Positions 28,416 to 37,452 are shown, numbered from the stretch's first letter. The stretch: 64,000 bases of DNA from ZC4RG30 sp963812195 (GCA_963812195.1 CAWEUI010000020.1:1-64000); one strand, 5' to 3'. Notes: generated from the letters alone by a model not told the origin. A program made the numbers and translations.

Positions 28416-29450
28416 TCAGTGCGAGGCTCTGGTGTGCTTCGCGAAGAAGGCAAAGATGTCGGGAGCGCCGGTGGTGAGCACGCTGCCGTGACTACCGCCT
28501 GGAACTTCGACGTACTTGTACGTCATGCCCAGCTCCTTCATCTGTGCGATCCATGGCCTCGTCGAGGTGGCCACTGGTACCAGGGTATCCATGTCGCCCT
28601 GAATGATGATCATCGGCACATCCCTGGCGGGCGCAAGGCTGTAGTTGACGGGATTGATGCCCGCCGGCTGGGTCGCCGGCGCCTCGGCACCGACGGCAGC
28701 CCAGATCGAGTGGTATTTCACACCCAGATAGATGGCGCCCGCACCCCCCATGGAATGACCCATGAGGTACGTCCGGTCTGCATCGACATTGAATTCCTTC
28801 TTGATCATGTCGAGGACGGTCATCACGTCCTTTTCGCTCTTCTGGCTGGTTTCATTCGACACACCCAATGTCTTGGGAGGGGCACGCCGTCCCGGGCCGG
28901 GTCCGGCGCCTGGGCCGCGCCCCGGGCCGGCGCCAGGGCCGCGTCCCGGACCCGCACCGGGCCCCGGGCCAGCGCCTGGCCTACCGCGTGGTGGGCCACC
29001 CATCCCAATGCCACCGCCGGGACCACCGGTTCCACCGGCCATGGTGGAAGGGGTTCCGTACCATCCCGACGAGTTGTATCCCATCGGGCCGACCATGATG
29101 TAGCCGCCCTCTTCGGCCAGCTGCAGCGCATTCGCGCGCATCATCGTGTTCTGGTCCCCACCCAGTCCGTGCAGGGCGATGATCAGCGGAGCCTTCTTGT
29201 CCCTGGAGACCTTGGAGGACACGAAGACGGCGTACGGCAGCTTTTCACCCGTGTCCTTGAAGATGTAGGTGCGCTCCTGAACGCGCGGATCGATTGGCCG
29301 GCGTGCACCGGGCTGGAAGGCGGGCGGCGGTGTTCCGGCTGCTGGCGGTCCACCGGCCCGTTGCGGGGCCTGAGCCTGCGCTGAAGCCACCAGGGACGCT
29401 GCCATCAGGGCGGTGATCAGTCCCGACTTCCATGCGGTATGTACACCCAT
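28416..29450 (-). CDS. Secreted esterase (PHB-depolymerase/feruloyl-esterase type) with a Gly-Pro-Arg insert
   Basis: 344 residues: signal peptide (LITALMAASLVASAQA), Pro-rich linker, then an alpha/beta hydrolase. Visible are the oxyanion segment LIIALHGLGGDQN, the nucleophile motif GHSMGGAGAIYLG, the acid in IIIQGDMDTLVPV and the His in PGGSHGSVL. Between the first strands and the nucleophile elbow there is an insert of ~35 residues built from GPG, AGP and RGP units (about 28,884-28,985). The insert is in frame and the domain is otherwise complete, so it is probably a surface loop. The substrate could be a polyester or a feruloyl ester. Confidence 0.78.
   Translation of the reverse strand: MGVHTAWKSGLITALMAASLVASAQAQAPQRAGGPPAAGTPPPAFQPGARRPIDPRVQERTYIFKDTGEKLPYAVFVSSKVSRDKKAPLIIALHGLGGDQNTMMRANALQLAEEGGYIMVGPMGYNSSGWYGTPSTMAGGTGGPGGGIGMGGPPRGRPGAGPGPGAGPGRGPGAGPGRGPGAGPGPGRRAPPKTLGVSNETSQKSEKDVMTVLDMIKKEFNVDADRTYLMGHSMGGAGAIYLGVKYHSIWAAVGAEAPATQPAGINPVNYSLAPARDVPMIIIQGDMDTLVPVATSTRPWIAQMKELGMTYKYVEVPGGSHGSVLTTGAPDIFAFFAKHTRASH
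28884..28985 (-). repeat. Short GC-rich tandem repeats inside the esterase gene
   Basis: Imperfect repeats of the type GGGCCGCGnCCnGGnCCnGC encode alternating Gly-Pro-Gly-Ala/Arg units. The units are 18 to 24 bases long and keep the reading frame. They are likely to vary in copy number between strains. Confidence 0.6.
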
Positions 29451-29588
29451 GGCTTTCTCCTTACTTCATGTTGGGGCGTGGCGGAAAATACTGGCGCAAG
29501 ATTGTGCAAGTAATGCGATGCGAACGGTCCATGACGCAATCCAGCGCGCGATTTGCCTCTACCGCAATGTCGGCCACACCGCTGGCTG

Positions 29589-30569
29589 TCACTGCCCAGG
29601 CGCGATAGCGACGTCGCCACCCGCCCCGTCGGCGGCTGGATCGACGCGCGTCACGTACACCGTCTTCTGTTTGTTCGAAATATAGACGCGCAGCTGTGAC
29701 AGCAAGTCGGTTCCGAGATTGAACGGGACGGCGTTGACGCACCTGGCGTATCCAATCGCGCCATAACCGGGCGTCGAACGGGTCACCTTGCAGGGACCCG
29801 GGCGCAGTTGTACCGGCGCATCCTGTATCTCGATGCCCGTGCCGGTCAGCGACATGGGGTGAAAAGCCTGGCCACCGGCGGCATCATCGATGCCGAAGAA
29901 CTCCCGCGCCGCGTTCAGGTCGATCGTCGAGACTCCGTTGCCCGCCAGCAGGCTCGCCTCGATCCGCTTGCCATTGAGTTCCAGTATGAACACCAGCGTG
30001 CCCGCCTGGTCCCAGTGCATCGGCAGGGCCGCTGCTGCGGCGCCCCAATAGACCGGGGTTCCGTTACGGCAGGCAACCGGCTCGAACAACCGCAACTTGT
30101 GCCCGGCGAGGAACAATTCCGCGTCCACGTGCTGGATCAGCGTCGACCCCATGATGCCGACGATCGGCCTGCCGTCGATAGCGGGCATAGCGTTGCGTGG
30201 ATTCAGCGGAATGACCGGCGCATTGCGCGAGAGCAGTTCGAACGTGCCCACCCGCAGCTCGGCGAGCTTTGCGTACTGTGAGACGCGCTTGCCGTCCCAC
30301 ACCATTTCCGCACCGCCGACCCTGGGCCTCGCCACCAGCCCCAGCTCCTGCACAGCGGAATCGAACACCATCGGCAGCCCGGAGGCGATGTCCAGCACGA
30401 AGTAGACATCGTGGCCGTTGACCGTTGCCGGCAGGAATACGGTGCCGTTCCGACCAACGTGCAGGTCCACCTCGGTGATCAGGTCCGGCTTGCAGACATC
30501 TGCACCGCGGGCCACCGGCAAGGCGCCCGCGAACACCAACATCGACCATGCAATCCATGCAATTCGCAT
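29589..30569 (-). CDS. Secreted retropepsin-like aspartic protease family protein
   Basis: 326 residues. After a signal peptide (IAWSMLVFAGALPVARG) the sequence has VFLPATVNGHDVYFVLDIASG, where DIASG replaces the usual DTGA/DTGS active site, then a flap-like region and GRPIVGIMGSTLIQHVDAEL. A second half (GKRIEASLLAGNGVSTIDL) repeats the pattern, as in two-lobed retropepsin-like proteins, and the end VPFNLGTDLLSQLRVYIS is typical. The second lobe lacks an Asp at the corresponding place, so activity is uncertain. The start at 30569 follows GGAGATAG. Confidence 0.68.
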   Translation of the reverse strand: MRIAWIAWSMLVFAGALPVARGADVCKPDLITEVDLHVGRNGTVFLPATVNGHDVYFVLDIASGLPMVFDSAVQELGLVARPRVGGAEMVWDGKRVSQYAKLAELRVGTFELLSRNAPVIPLNPRNAMPAIDGRPIVGIMGSTLIQHVDAELFLAGHKLRLFEPVACRNGTPVYWGAAAAALPMHWDQAGTLVFILELNGKRIEASLLAGNGVSTIDLNAAREFFGIDDAAGGQAFHPMSLTGTGIEIQDAPVQLRPGPCKVTRSTPGYGAIGYARCVNAVPFNLGTDLLSQLRVYISNKQKTVYVTRVDPAADGAGGDVAIAPGQ

Positions 30570-30814
30570 TGCTATCTCCTTCCATGGCAGACCGAAACAG
30601 CCGCGTCTGCAGCAGGATAGCCAAATGGACGACCCCAGGCCATTGGGCACACCCATGGCCGCCGGATCCGCCTCGTTGGTCGACAAGCGCGTGCGAAGTC
30701 GCTTGCCGGACGTCTCCCGCACGGTGACCCGGTGCAGCCCAATCGGGTTTGGCCCGAACCAGGCGTCGAGCGAATCACGCCGACCAATGTCGCGCAACCG
30801 CAGTCGCCACCGCA

Positions 30815-30841
30815 TGTCACAACCGTCCGGGCCATTTCGTC
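30815..30841 (+). promoter_or_regulatory. ECF41-type promoter of the sigma-factor gene
   Basis: TGTCACA (30,815-30,821), 16 bases, CGTC (30,838-30,841). This is the known ECF41 promoter consensus with exact spacing. It lies 49 bases before the chosen start of the ECF sigma gene and implies autoregulation. Confidence 0.85.
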
Positions 30842-30889
30842 TGCAAGGAATATGTGTTCCACTTCCTGTGCCCGATGGAGTCCGGCCAC

Positions 30890-31813
30890 GTGACTACTCC
30901 CGCAGAACGCGCCAGAAGCTACGACCGTGATCATGCGCGCCGCCTGCGCGCACTGGCCTATCGCATGCTCGGCTCATGTGCCGACGCAGAAGACATCGTG
31001 CAGGAGGCCTGGCTGCGCTGGTCGCAGGTGGATGAAAGCACCGTCGAGCACACAGGTGCCTACCTCTCCCGCCTGGTGACCAACCTGTGTCTGGACAGGT
31101 TGGGGTCGGCCGTTGCGAGGCGCGAGCAGTATTTCGGCGTCTGGTTGCCAGAACCACTGCTGGATGACGACACCAGATGGTCACCCGGCCCGGAGGCGCA
31201 TACTGAATTCGCGCAGGACGTGTCCGTGGCCTTCATGCTGGCACTGGAACGGCTGTCGCCGCTGGAACGCGCTGCCTTTCTGCTGCACGACGTGTTTGAC
31301 GAGGATTTCGACGAGATCGGACGGCGCCTGGAGCGCAGCCCTGCCGCCTGCCGCCAGCTGGCCAGTCGCGCACGCAACCACGTGAAGAGCGACTACGCAC
31401 GCCGCGAAGTGGAGGCGAAGGAACGTGAGCGCCTGTTCACCGCATTCAGCGAGGCAATACGCAATCTCGACGTGGATGCCCTGGCACAGGTGCTGGCCGA
31501 AGATGCAGTGGCGCTCTCCGATGGCGGCGGCAAGGTCCCGGCGATGTTGCACCCGCTGCAGGGCGGAGAAATGATCGCACGGGCTCTCATCGGTTTCGCG
31601 AAGCAGGCGCGGAGCCCCTGGCGCCTGGAGCCGGTACGCATCAACGGTCTTCCGGGTTGTCTCGTATTCGACGACATGACTGGCCAGCTGGTCCAGACCT
31701 TTGCGCTTGCACCAACGGCTACCGCGCCGGCCCGTATCGGCGCGCTCTACATACAACGCAACCCCGACAAACTGCGGGGCGTTCGGGGAACTCTGGCCCG
31801 GCCGGCAGGCTGA
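30890..31813 (+). CDS. ECF41-type RNA polymerase sigma factor (SigJ-like) with SnoaL-like C-terminal extension
   Basis: About 307 residues. Region 2 is AYRMLGSCADAEDIVQEAWLRW, region 4 is LSPLERAAFLLHDVFDEDFD followed by RSPAACRQLASRARNHV. After residue ~190 comes a SnoaL-like domain (FSEAIRNLDVDALAQVLAED) that in this family controls sigma activity in place of a separate anti-sigma factor. GTG at 30890 was chosen because GGAG lies nine bases upstream; an ATG at 30875 is in frame but lacks a ribosome site. A matching promoter lies just upstream and another precedes the next gene, giving a closed regulon with the AhpD-like partner. Confidence 0.88.
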   Translation: MTTPAERARSYDRDHARRLRALAYRMLGSCADAEDIVQEAWLRWSQVDESTVEHTGAYLSRLVTNLCLDRLGSAVARREQYFGVWLPEPLLDDDTRWSPGPEAHTEFAQDVSVAFMLALERLSPLERAAFLLHDVFDEDFDEIGRRLERSPAACRQLASRARNHVKSDYARREVEAKERERLFTAFSEAIRNLDVDALAQVLAEDAVALSDGGGKVPAMLHPLQGGEMIARALIGFAKQARSPWRLEPVRINGLPGCLVFDDMTGQLVQTFALAPTATAPARIGALYIQRNPDKLRGVRGTLARPAG

Positions 31814-31864
31814 CCCCTCAGCACCGGCCTTCGCGGGCCGTGCCGATTCTCTCCGGCGGCCGGA

Positions 31865-31891
31865 TGTCACACGACGCGACGCCGGATCGTC
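31865..31891 (+). promoter_or_regulatory. ECF41-type promoter of the AhpD-like gene
   Basis: TGTCACA (31,865-31,871), 16 bases, CGTC (31,888-31,891), identical in layout to the promoter of the sigma gene. It lies 70 bases upstream of the GTG start of the carboxymuconolactone-decarboxylase-family gene. Confidence 0.85.
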
Positions 31892-31961
31892 TGAAGTGTG
31901 TGCCCGCCAACTGCGGATGAATCCGCCACCCTTTGGGCAAACACAAGACAGGAGATTGATC

Positions 31962-32459
31962 GTGAGCCACAGCAATTCCCGACCGCGCCTCAACTTTCAG
32001 CAGCAGACACCAGACCTGGTCAAGAAGCTTGTCGACCTGAGCATGGCCACCGCCAATGGCGGGCATATCGATGCTGGGCTGCTGCGCCTGGTCGATATCC
32101 GTGCCTCACAGATGAACGGCTGCGCCTTCTGCCTGGACATGCACGTCAAGGAAGCCAGATTGCACGGCGAACGCGAACTGCGCCTGCACCACGTTGCGAT
32201 CTGGCGTGAGTCGCCCCTGTTTGCGCCGAGGGAGAGCGCCGCGCTGGCCTGGACCGAGGCCCTCACCAGGATTGCACCCGATGGCGTTTCGGAAGAGCTT
32301 TATGCGCAGGCGCGTGAGCACTTCAGTGAAAAGGAACTTGCAACGCTCACCTTTCGCGTCATGGGCATCAATGCCTGGAACCGCCTGAATGTGGCATTTC
32401 GCACCATGCCGGGCGCGCAGGACGCAGCCTTTGGCCTGGACAAGGCCGGACTGGCGTGA
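31962..32459 (+). CDS. Carboxymuconolactone decarboxylase / AhpD-family protein
   Basis: About 165 residues. The redox-type motif NGCAFCLDMHVKEA contains the Cys-x2-Cys and nearby His of AhpD-like proteins; the upstream LVDLSMATANGG and downstream FRVMGINAWNRLNVAFR are also typical. GTG start at 31962 with AGGAG seven bases before it. Genes of this family are the standard partners of ECF41 sigma factors, and the promoter here matches, so it is almost certainly controlled by the sigma factor upstream. The presumed role is peroxide or electrophile detoxification. Confidence 0.85.
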   Translation: MSHSNSRPRLNFQQQTPDLVKKLVDLSMATANGGHIDAGLLRLVDIRASQMNGCAFCLDMHVKEARLHGERELRLHHVAIWRESPLFAPRESAALAWTEALTRIAPDGVSEELYAQAREHFSEKELATLTFRVMGINAWNRLNVAFRTMPGAQDAAFGLDKAGLA

Positions 32460-32580
32460 GCCGGCCGGCACTGCGTCGGATTCATGAACGGTTACACCAT
32501 CGCCTTCAGCGCAATGCTTGACGGGGTCGTGATCGGCATCTGCGTCGGCGTGGCGCGGGCGGCAACGAACAATGCGGCCT

Positions 32581-34150
32581 TCACTTCGGCGGAATCACCG
32601 GCACCAGCAGGGCCGAGTCGAAGCGCCCACCGGTGTGGATCGTCGTGGTAAACAAGCGCAGCTCGCCACGGTCGTGCGGATCATTGTGCGACATGACTCC
32701 GAGATCGTCGTCGGACGCGCGCACCCGCATGACCAGACGCTCGCCCGCCGCCAGCGTGATGCTCGTCGGCCAGATCTCGACGTCGAGGGCGACAGGTTCG
32801 CCCGGAACCAGGGAAGACGCGCAAGTGTGCAGGTGAACCGGGCGGTAGGGGAGCGAGCGCTCGAGGTCGAGCGCTCGATGGGAGGCTCTCAGCCAACCCA
32901 TGGCCAGGGGGATGGGAGCGCCCTGCGGCCCCACCCCGAGACGGATGGCTCCGGTGCGCTCGACAACCTGGAAGTGGAGGAAGACGTCGAGGTCGTGACC
33001 CGTCGACGACACCCACAGACGTGCCGCCATCGGCCCGGTGAATTCCACCTCGCTCGCGGCCGCGAACACGAACTCCCGTTCTCCGTCGTGCGCCGGGTAC
33101 GACGCGGTCGTCTCCTCGAGCGGGGCATCGACCGCGAGCGAGCCGGTCCCGGCGTCGAGGAACAGCCGCCGCCACCAGGTGCGCGCCATCGGCCACTCGG
33201 TTTCATCACGCCATGCGATCCCGGTGCCGACGCGCACCGCAAGCCTTACGGGTGGGTCCTGCTCGGCGCCGTTCGCGTCGCCTTTGAGCCAGCGATCGAG
33301 GAAGCGCAGCTGGCGCTCCTTGGCCCAGGGCTCGTAGAACGGCCCGATGTGCGTGCCTGAGCTGATGACCAGCTGACGTACCGACGAGCCGACTCGCGCG
33401 AATCCTTCGAGAATGCCCCGCTGGTGCAGATGGAGCGAACCCCAGTTTCCAACCGCAAGCACCGGAATCTGGATGTTCGCCAGATCAGGGGTGCGCTCGC
33501 GGTACCAGTCGTCGATGAATTCGCGCTTTCTGCATTTCATCGAACAGCAGGACCCGATCGGCGGCCAGCTCGTCCGCACTCTTCGAGTCGAAGCCGTACT
33601 GCTGGGGGGCGATCTGCAGGTCCCACCAGAACTTGAGGAAGGTGTTCGCGAAGATGCCCCCGTGTCGCCCGAACTCGCGGTACGCATCCGACGAACCCTC
33701 CCACGGCACGATCGCCGCGAGGTGGGGCGGCCGTTCGGCGGCGACCAACCATTGGAGCATCGCGAGCCACGAGATTCCGAGGCTGCCCACTCGCCCGGTG
33801 GACCAGCCTTGAACGCCCGCCCACTCGATGACGTCGTAGAAGCCTCCGACCTCGGCCGGACCGAGCAGGTCGAGCCTCCCCGGCGACTTCCCGGTGCCGG
33901 GTGAATCCGCGCGCACGATCGCGTACCCGCGCGCGGTCCACCACTCGGGACTGGGTGTCTCCCAGACAGCGTGCGGCCCCTGGTCGGTCTGGTCGTAAAG
34001 CGGGTAGCGCTCGGGCCAGTGTATGTCCTTGCCGTAGGGGCTCATCGTGGCGATCACCGGCCACGGGCCATCGCCGTCGGGGGTAAAGACGTTCACGCTC
34101 ACGGTGCTTCCGCAACGCGTGGGTACCGCAACGTCGCGTTCGATGTTCAT
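32581..34150 (-). CDS. CocE/NonD-family X-Pro dipeptidyl-peptidase-like hydrolase, one frameshift
   Basis: About 522 residues. N-terminal half: VIATMSPYGKD, ARGYAIVRADSPGTGKSPG, IEWAGVQGWSTGRVGSLGIS with the nucleophile Ser in GSLGISW. C-terminal half: IPVLAVGNWGS, HIGPFYEPWAKERQLRFLDR and a jelly-roll domain ending near 32,581. One extra A in an AAA run near 33,528 breaks the frame between DEMQK and REFIDDWY. No signal peptide, so probably cytosolic; substrates may be esters or amides. It starts 33 bases inside the guaA-like site at 34,183, at the edge of the arsenic region. Confidence 0.8.
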
Positions 34151-34182
34151 GGTCGACTCCCGCTCGTCAGCGCAGCGACCCT

Positions 34183-34200
34183 TCACTCCCACTCAATTGT
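34183..34200 (-). other. guaA-3'-end-like attachment remnant
   Basis: TCACTCCCACTCAATTGT matches the 3' end of the intact guaA at 40,168-40,185 in 16 of 18 positions. Read on the minus strand it encodes TIEWE-stop, preceded by Gly-Gln-Glu rather than the GuaA sequence. Together with the guaA end it would bracket the arsenic operon and integrase remnant as direct repeats 6 kb apart. Confidence 0.65.
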
Positions 34201-34376
34201 TTCCTGGCCAGTCTAAGTTGCTGCAGCGACTGGAATTCTACCAAAGCTGCATATCACTTTACCGTCAGAACGACCGACAGAACATTCCGCTTACAGAAGG
34301 CGGCCGGCGATAGATGGCGAAAGACCATCGGGACAGAAGCGAGTTCAGGAGAACTCCGCTGTACCCACGCGTTCGA

Positions 34377-34405
34377 TTGACATTGTCCGATGATTTTGTC
34401 ATTTT
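34377..34405 (+). promoter_or_regulatory. Putative ars promoter/ArsR operator
   Basis: TTGACA at 34,377-34,382 is followed after 17 bases by CATTTT, and TGACA/TGTCA form an inverted pair (34,378-34,382 and 34,397-34,401). The start codon of arsR is only six bases beyond the -10-like element and has no ribosome site, so the transcript may be leaderless. The dyad overlapping the promoter is where an ArsR repressor would bind. Confidence 0.55.
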
Positions 34406-34411
34406 AAAACC

Positions 34412-34762
34412 ATGAAATCTGAAGCGGCCGTTGTTGCCCTCGCCGCCTTGGCCCAGGAGTCGCGCCTCGCGCTGTTTCGACTGCTGGTCAAACGCGGCCC
34501 GGAAGGCTACACGCCGGGCGAGATCAGCGGACGCCTCGACATTCCAGCCCCGACACTCTCCTTCCACCTGAAGACGCTGAGCACCGCGGGCCTGATCGAT
34601 TCCCGGCGGGAAGGAAGGCACCTGTTCTACAGCGCCAACTTCGACACCATGAACGGCATCCTCGGCTTCCTGACAGACCACTGCTGCAGCCTGGCCACGG
34701 ATTGTTCGACGGCCAGCTGCGCACCGAACGCCAAACCCGCATCCCGGAGGAAGTCCGCGTGA
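34412..34762 (+). CDS. arsR: ArsR-family arsenite-responsive repressor
   Basis: 116 residues with a winged helix (LAALAQESRLALFRLLVKRG, GEISGRLDIPAPTLSFHLKT, REGRHLFYSANF). Instead of the ELCVCD-type site in the recognition helix it has a C-terminal Cys pair and third Cys, DHCCSLATDC, with the spacing C-C-x5-C known from the Acidithiobacillus-type ArsR, plus another Cys further on. Arsenite binding there should release the operator dyad upstream. The stop overlaps the next start (GTGA). First gene of a six-gene arsenic operon. Confidence 0.9.
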   Translation: MKSEAAVVALAALAQESRLALFRLLVKRGPEGYTPGEISGRLDIPAPTLSFHLKTLSTAGLIDSRREGRHLFYSANFDTMNGILGFLTDHCCSLATDCSTASCAPNAKPASRRKSA

Positions 34763-35253
34763 CTAACCGCCCCTACAACGTGCTCTTCCTGTGCACCGGC
34801 AACTCCGCACGCAGCATCCTTGCCGAAGCCATTCTCAACCGGTTCGGCAATGGCAAGTTCCGGGCCTTCAGTGCCGGCAGCCACCCCAACGGCAAAGTGA
34901 ATCCGCACGCACTCGAGTTGCTGCAGCGGCTGGGTATGGACACGGCTGGCCTGCGCAGCAAGCCCTGGGACGAGTTCTCGGCACCCGGTGCACCGGAGCT
35001 GGATTTCGTGTTCACCGTTTGCGACAACGCCGCCGGCGAGGTCTGCCCGGTGTGGCCCGGCCAGCCCATGACCGCTCACTGGGGAATGCCTGATCCGGCG
35101 GCCGTGGAAGGCACGGATCTCGATAAGGCTACTGCCTTCCGAGAGACCTTCCGCGGACTGGAACGTCGCATCCAGATGTTCACCGCATTGCCCATCGCGT
35201 CGCTCGACCGGCTCTCGCTCACGAACAAGATCCGCGACATCGGCAAGGCCTGA
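34759..35253 (+). CDS. arsC: Arsenate reductase, low-molecular-weight phosphatase type
   Basis: About 164 residues. The phosphate loop is FLCTGNSARSILAEA (Cys-x5-Arg), followed by FSAGSHPNGKVNP, DFVFTVCDNAAGEVCPVWPG with the second redox cysteines and HWGMPDPA with the catalytic Asp. This matches thioredoxin- or glutaredoxin/mycothiol-coupled arsenate reductases. GTG start overlapping the arsR stop. It reduces arsenate to arsenite for export by the Acr3 pump encoded next. Confidence 0.9.
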   Translation: MTNRPYNVLFLCTGNSARSILAEAILNRFGNGKFRAFSAGSHPNGKVNPHALELLQRLGMDTAGLRSKPWDEFSAPGAPELDFVFTVCDNAAGEVCPVWPGQPMTAHWGMPDPAAVEGTDLDKATAFRETFRGLERRIQMFTALPIASLDRLSLTNKIRDIGKA

Positions 35254-35256
35254 GCC

Positions 35257-36306
35257 GTGTCGACATTCGAGCGCTACCTGACCCTGTGGGTCGCTGCCTG
35301 CATCGTCGTAGGCATTGCCCTGGGGCATCTGTTCCCGGGCGTGTTCCAGGCCATCGGCTCAGCCGAAGTCGCCAAGGTCAACATGCCAGTCGCGGTGCTG
35401 ATCTGGCTGATGATCATTCCGATGCTGATGAAGATCGACTTCGCGGCGCTCGGCGAGGTGCGCAAGCATTGGCGCGGCATTGGCGTCACGCTACTGGTGA
35501 ACTGGGCCGTCAAGCCCTTCTCGATGGCGCTGCTGGGTTGGCTCTTCATCGGCGGCCTCTTCCGCCCCTACCTGCCGGCCGACCAGATCAACAGCTACAT
35601 CGCCGGACTCATCCTGCTGGCCGCCGCGCCGTGCACCGCCATGGTGTTTGTGTGGAGCAATCTCTCAGACGGTGAACCGCATTTCACACTGTCCCAGGTT
35701 GCGCTCAACGACCTCATCATGGTCGTGGCATTCGCGCCCATCGTCGGCCTGTTGCTGGGCCTATCCGCGATCACCGTTCCCTGGGACACGCTGCTGCTCT
35801 CTGTGGCGCTGTACATCGTCGTGCCCGTGCTGATCGCGCAGGGTCTACGAAAGGTGCTGCTCTCGGGTGGATCGGATACGCGCCTGCAAGCTCTACTCAA
35901 ACGCCTGGGTCCCTTGAGTCTGGTGGCACTCCTCGCCACGCTGGTACTACTGTTCGGCTTCCAGGGCGAACAGATCCTTGCCCAGCCCCTAGTCATCGCA
36001 ATCCTGGCGGTGCCCATCCTGATCCAGGTCTACTTCAACTCCGGCCTCGCCTATCTGCTCAATCGGGCCAGCGGCGAAGCGCACTGCGTCGCAGGCCCCT
36101 CCGCACTAATCGGCGCCAGCAATTTCTTCGAGCTCGCCGTTGCCGCGGCGATCAGTCTCTTTGGCTTCAAGTCTGGAGCAGCGCTCGCCACCGTTGTTGG
36201 GGTCCTGATTGAGGTACCGGTGATGCTCTCGGTCGTCTCCCTTGTCCGCCGCAGCAAGGGCTGGTACGAGCGCGGTCCGCGGGTCCAGCGAACATTGGGG
36301 AAATGA
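35257..36306 (+). CDS. acr3: Arsenite efflux transporter Acr3
   Basis: 349 residues, about ten transmembrane helices. The conserved cysteine lies in LAAAPCTAMVFVWSNLSDGE in the fourth helix region, and LIGASNFFELAVAAAI carries the conserved acidic residue of a late helix. These are Acr3/ArsB(BASS-type) signatures. GTG start three bases after arsC. With ArsA encoded in the same operon, it may work as an ATP-driven pump as well as by proton motive force. The stop overlaps the next gene (ATGA). Confidence 0.92.
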   Translation: MSTFERYLTLWVAACIVVGIALGHLFPGVFQAIGSAEVAKVNMPVAVLIWLMIIPMLMKIDFAALGEVRKHWRGIGVTLLVNWAVKPFSMALLGWLFIGGLFRPYLPADQINSYIAGLILLAAAPCTAMVFVWSNLSDGEPHFTLSQVALNDLIMVVAFAPIVGLLLGLSAITVPWDTLLLSVALYIVVPVLIAQGLRKVLLSGGSDTRLQALLKRLGPLSLVALLATLVLLFGFQGEQILAQPLVIAILAVPILIQVYFNSGLAYLLNRASGEAHCVAGPSALIGASNFFELAVAAAISLFGFKSGAALATVVGVLIEVPVMLSVVSLVRRSKGWYERGPRVQRTLGK

Positions 36307-36749
36307 CCATGAACAATCCGCCGATCACGATCTACCACAACCCTGCCTGCGGGACGTCGCGCAACACGCTCGCGCTGATCCGCAATGCCGGTGTCGAACC
36401 GACGGTGATCGAGTACCTGAAGACCCCGCCCGACCGGGCAACTCTGGAAAGGCTCATCCGACAAATCGGCATCACGCCCCGCGAGCTGCTGCGCGAAAAA
36501 GGTACGCCCTATGCGGACCTTGGCCTCGCCGCGCCACACTGGACCGACACGCAGCTCATCGACCAGATGCTCGCGCACCCGATCCTGATCAACCGACCCA
36601 TCGTAGAGACACAGTGGGGAACGAAACTCTGCCGGCCATCGGAGGCGGTACTCGACATACTTCCTTTGCCACAGAAGGGTTCGTTTTCCAAGGAAGATGG
36701 GGAGTTGCTGATCGACGCGGAGGGTCACCGTGTCGCTGGACCTGTCTGA
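36303..36749 (+). CDS. arsC: Arsenate reductase, glutaredoxin-dependent (ArsC/Spx fold)
   Basis: About 148 residues of the thioredoxin-fold ArsC family: ITIYHNPACGTSRNTLALIR with the catalytic Cys, VIEYLKTPPDRATLERLI, and LINRPIVETQWGTKLCRPSE with the Arg triad region. It is unrelated to the phosphatase-type reductase two genes upstream, so the operon encodes two independent arsenate reductases. ATG at 36303 overlaps acr3; an ATG at 36309 is also possible. It overlaps arsH by 20 bases. Confidence 0.9.
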   Translation: MTMNNPPITIYHNPACGTSRNTLALIRNAGVEPTVIEYLKTPPDRATLERLIRQIGITPRELLREKGTPYADLGLAAPHWTDTQLIDQMLAHPILINRPIVETQWGTKLCRPSEAVLDILPLPQKGSFSKEDGELLIDAEGHRVAGPV

Positions 36750-37452
36750 TCTGCCGAACGTCGACCCGCAACAGTTCCGGCGACCCGAGATCGCCGATCT
36801 GGCGGTTCGGCATGTGTCGACTCATGCGCCCCGCATTCTGCTGCTCTATGGATCGCTGCGCGCTCGCTCGTTCAGCAAGCTGCTGACACTGGAGGCCGCA
36901 CGGCTTCTCCGGGCAATGGGCGCCGAGACGCGGATCTTCGATCCGGCGGGACTTCCTTTGCCCGACAGCGAACCCGACACCCATCCCAAGGTGCGGGAAC
37001 TGCGCGAGCTTGCGATCTGGTCGGAAGGCATGGTGTGGTGCTCGCCGGAGCGCCATGGCGCAATGACCGGCATCATGAAGGCGCAGATCGACTGGATACC
37101 CCTGATCTCGGGTGCCGTGCGCCCGACTCAGGGCAAGACGCTGGCGGTGCTGGAAGTCTCGGGCGGGTCGCAGTCATTCAATGCCGTCAACCAGCTTCGC
37201 GTCCTCGGCCGCTGGATGCGTATGCTGACCATCCCGAACCAGTCCTCCGTCGCCAAGGCCTTCACGGAGTTCGGCGACGACGACCGGATGAAGCCTTCCG
37301 CGTTCTACGAGCGTCTTGTCGACGTCATGGAGGAACTGGTGAAGTTCACACTGCTGACACGAGATGTCGCGCCGTATCTCGTCGATCGATACAGCGAGCG
37401 ACGGGAGAGCGCGGAGCAGCTCTCGAAACGCGTGAATCAGCGCAGCCTGTGA
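36730..37452 (+). CDS. arsH: ArsH organoarsenical oxidase (NADPH-dependent FMN reductase family)
   Basis: 240 residues. FMN-binding loop ILLLYGSLRARSFSKLL, then GMVWCSPERHGAMTGIMKAQ and GKTLAVLEVSGGSQSFNAVN, all ArsH landmarks. ArsH oxidises trivalent methylated and aromatic arsenicals to less toxic pentavalent forms. GTG start; the stop overlaps the arsA ATG (TGATG), so expression is coupled. Confidence 0.9.
   Translation: MSLDLSDLPNVDPQQFRRPEIADLAVRHVSTHAPRILLLYGSLRARSFSKLLTLEAARLLRAMGAETRIFDPAGLPLPDSEPDTHPKVRELRELAIWSEGMVWCSPERHGAMTGIMKAQIDWIPLISGAVRPTQGKTLAVLEVSGGSQSFNAVNQLRVLGRWMRMLTIPNQSSVAKAFTEFGDDDRMKPSAFYERLVDVMEELVKFTLLTRDVAPYLVDRYSERRESAEQLSKRVNQRSL

Noticed and set aside
28884..28985. 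GC-rich repeats resembling a CRISPR array
   Set aside because: Units are short, irregular, without unique spacers, and are in frame inside an esterase gene; no cas genes nearby.
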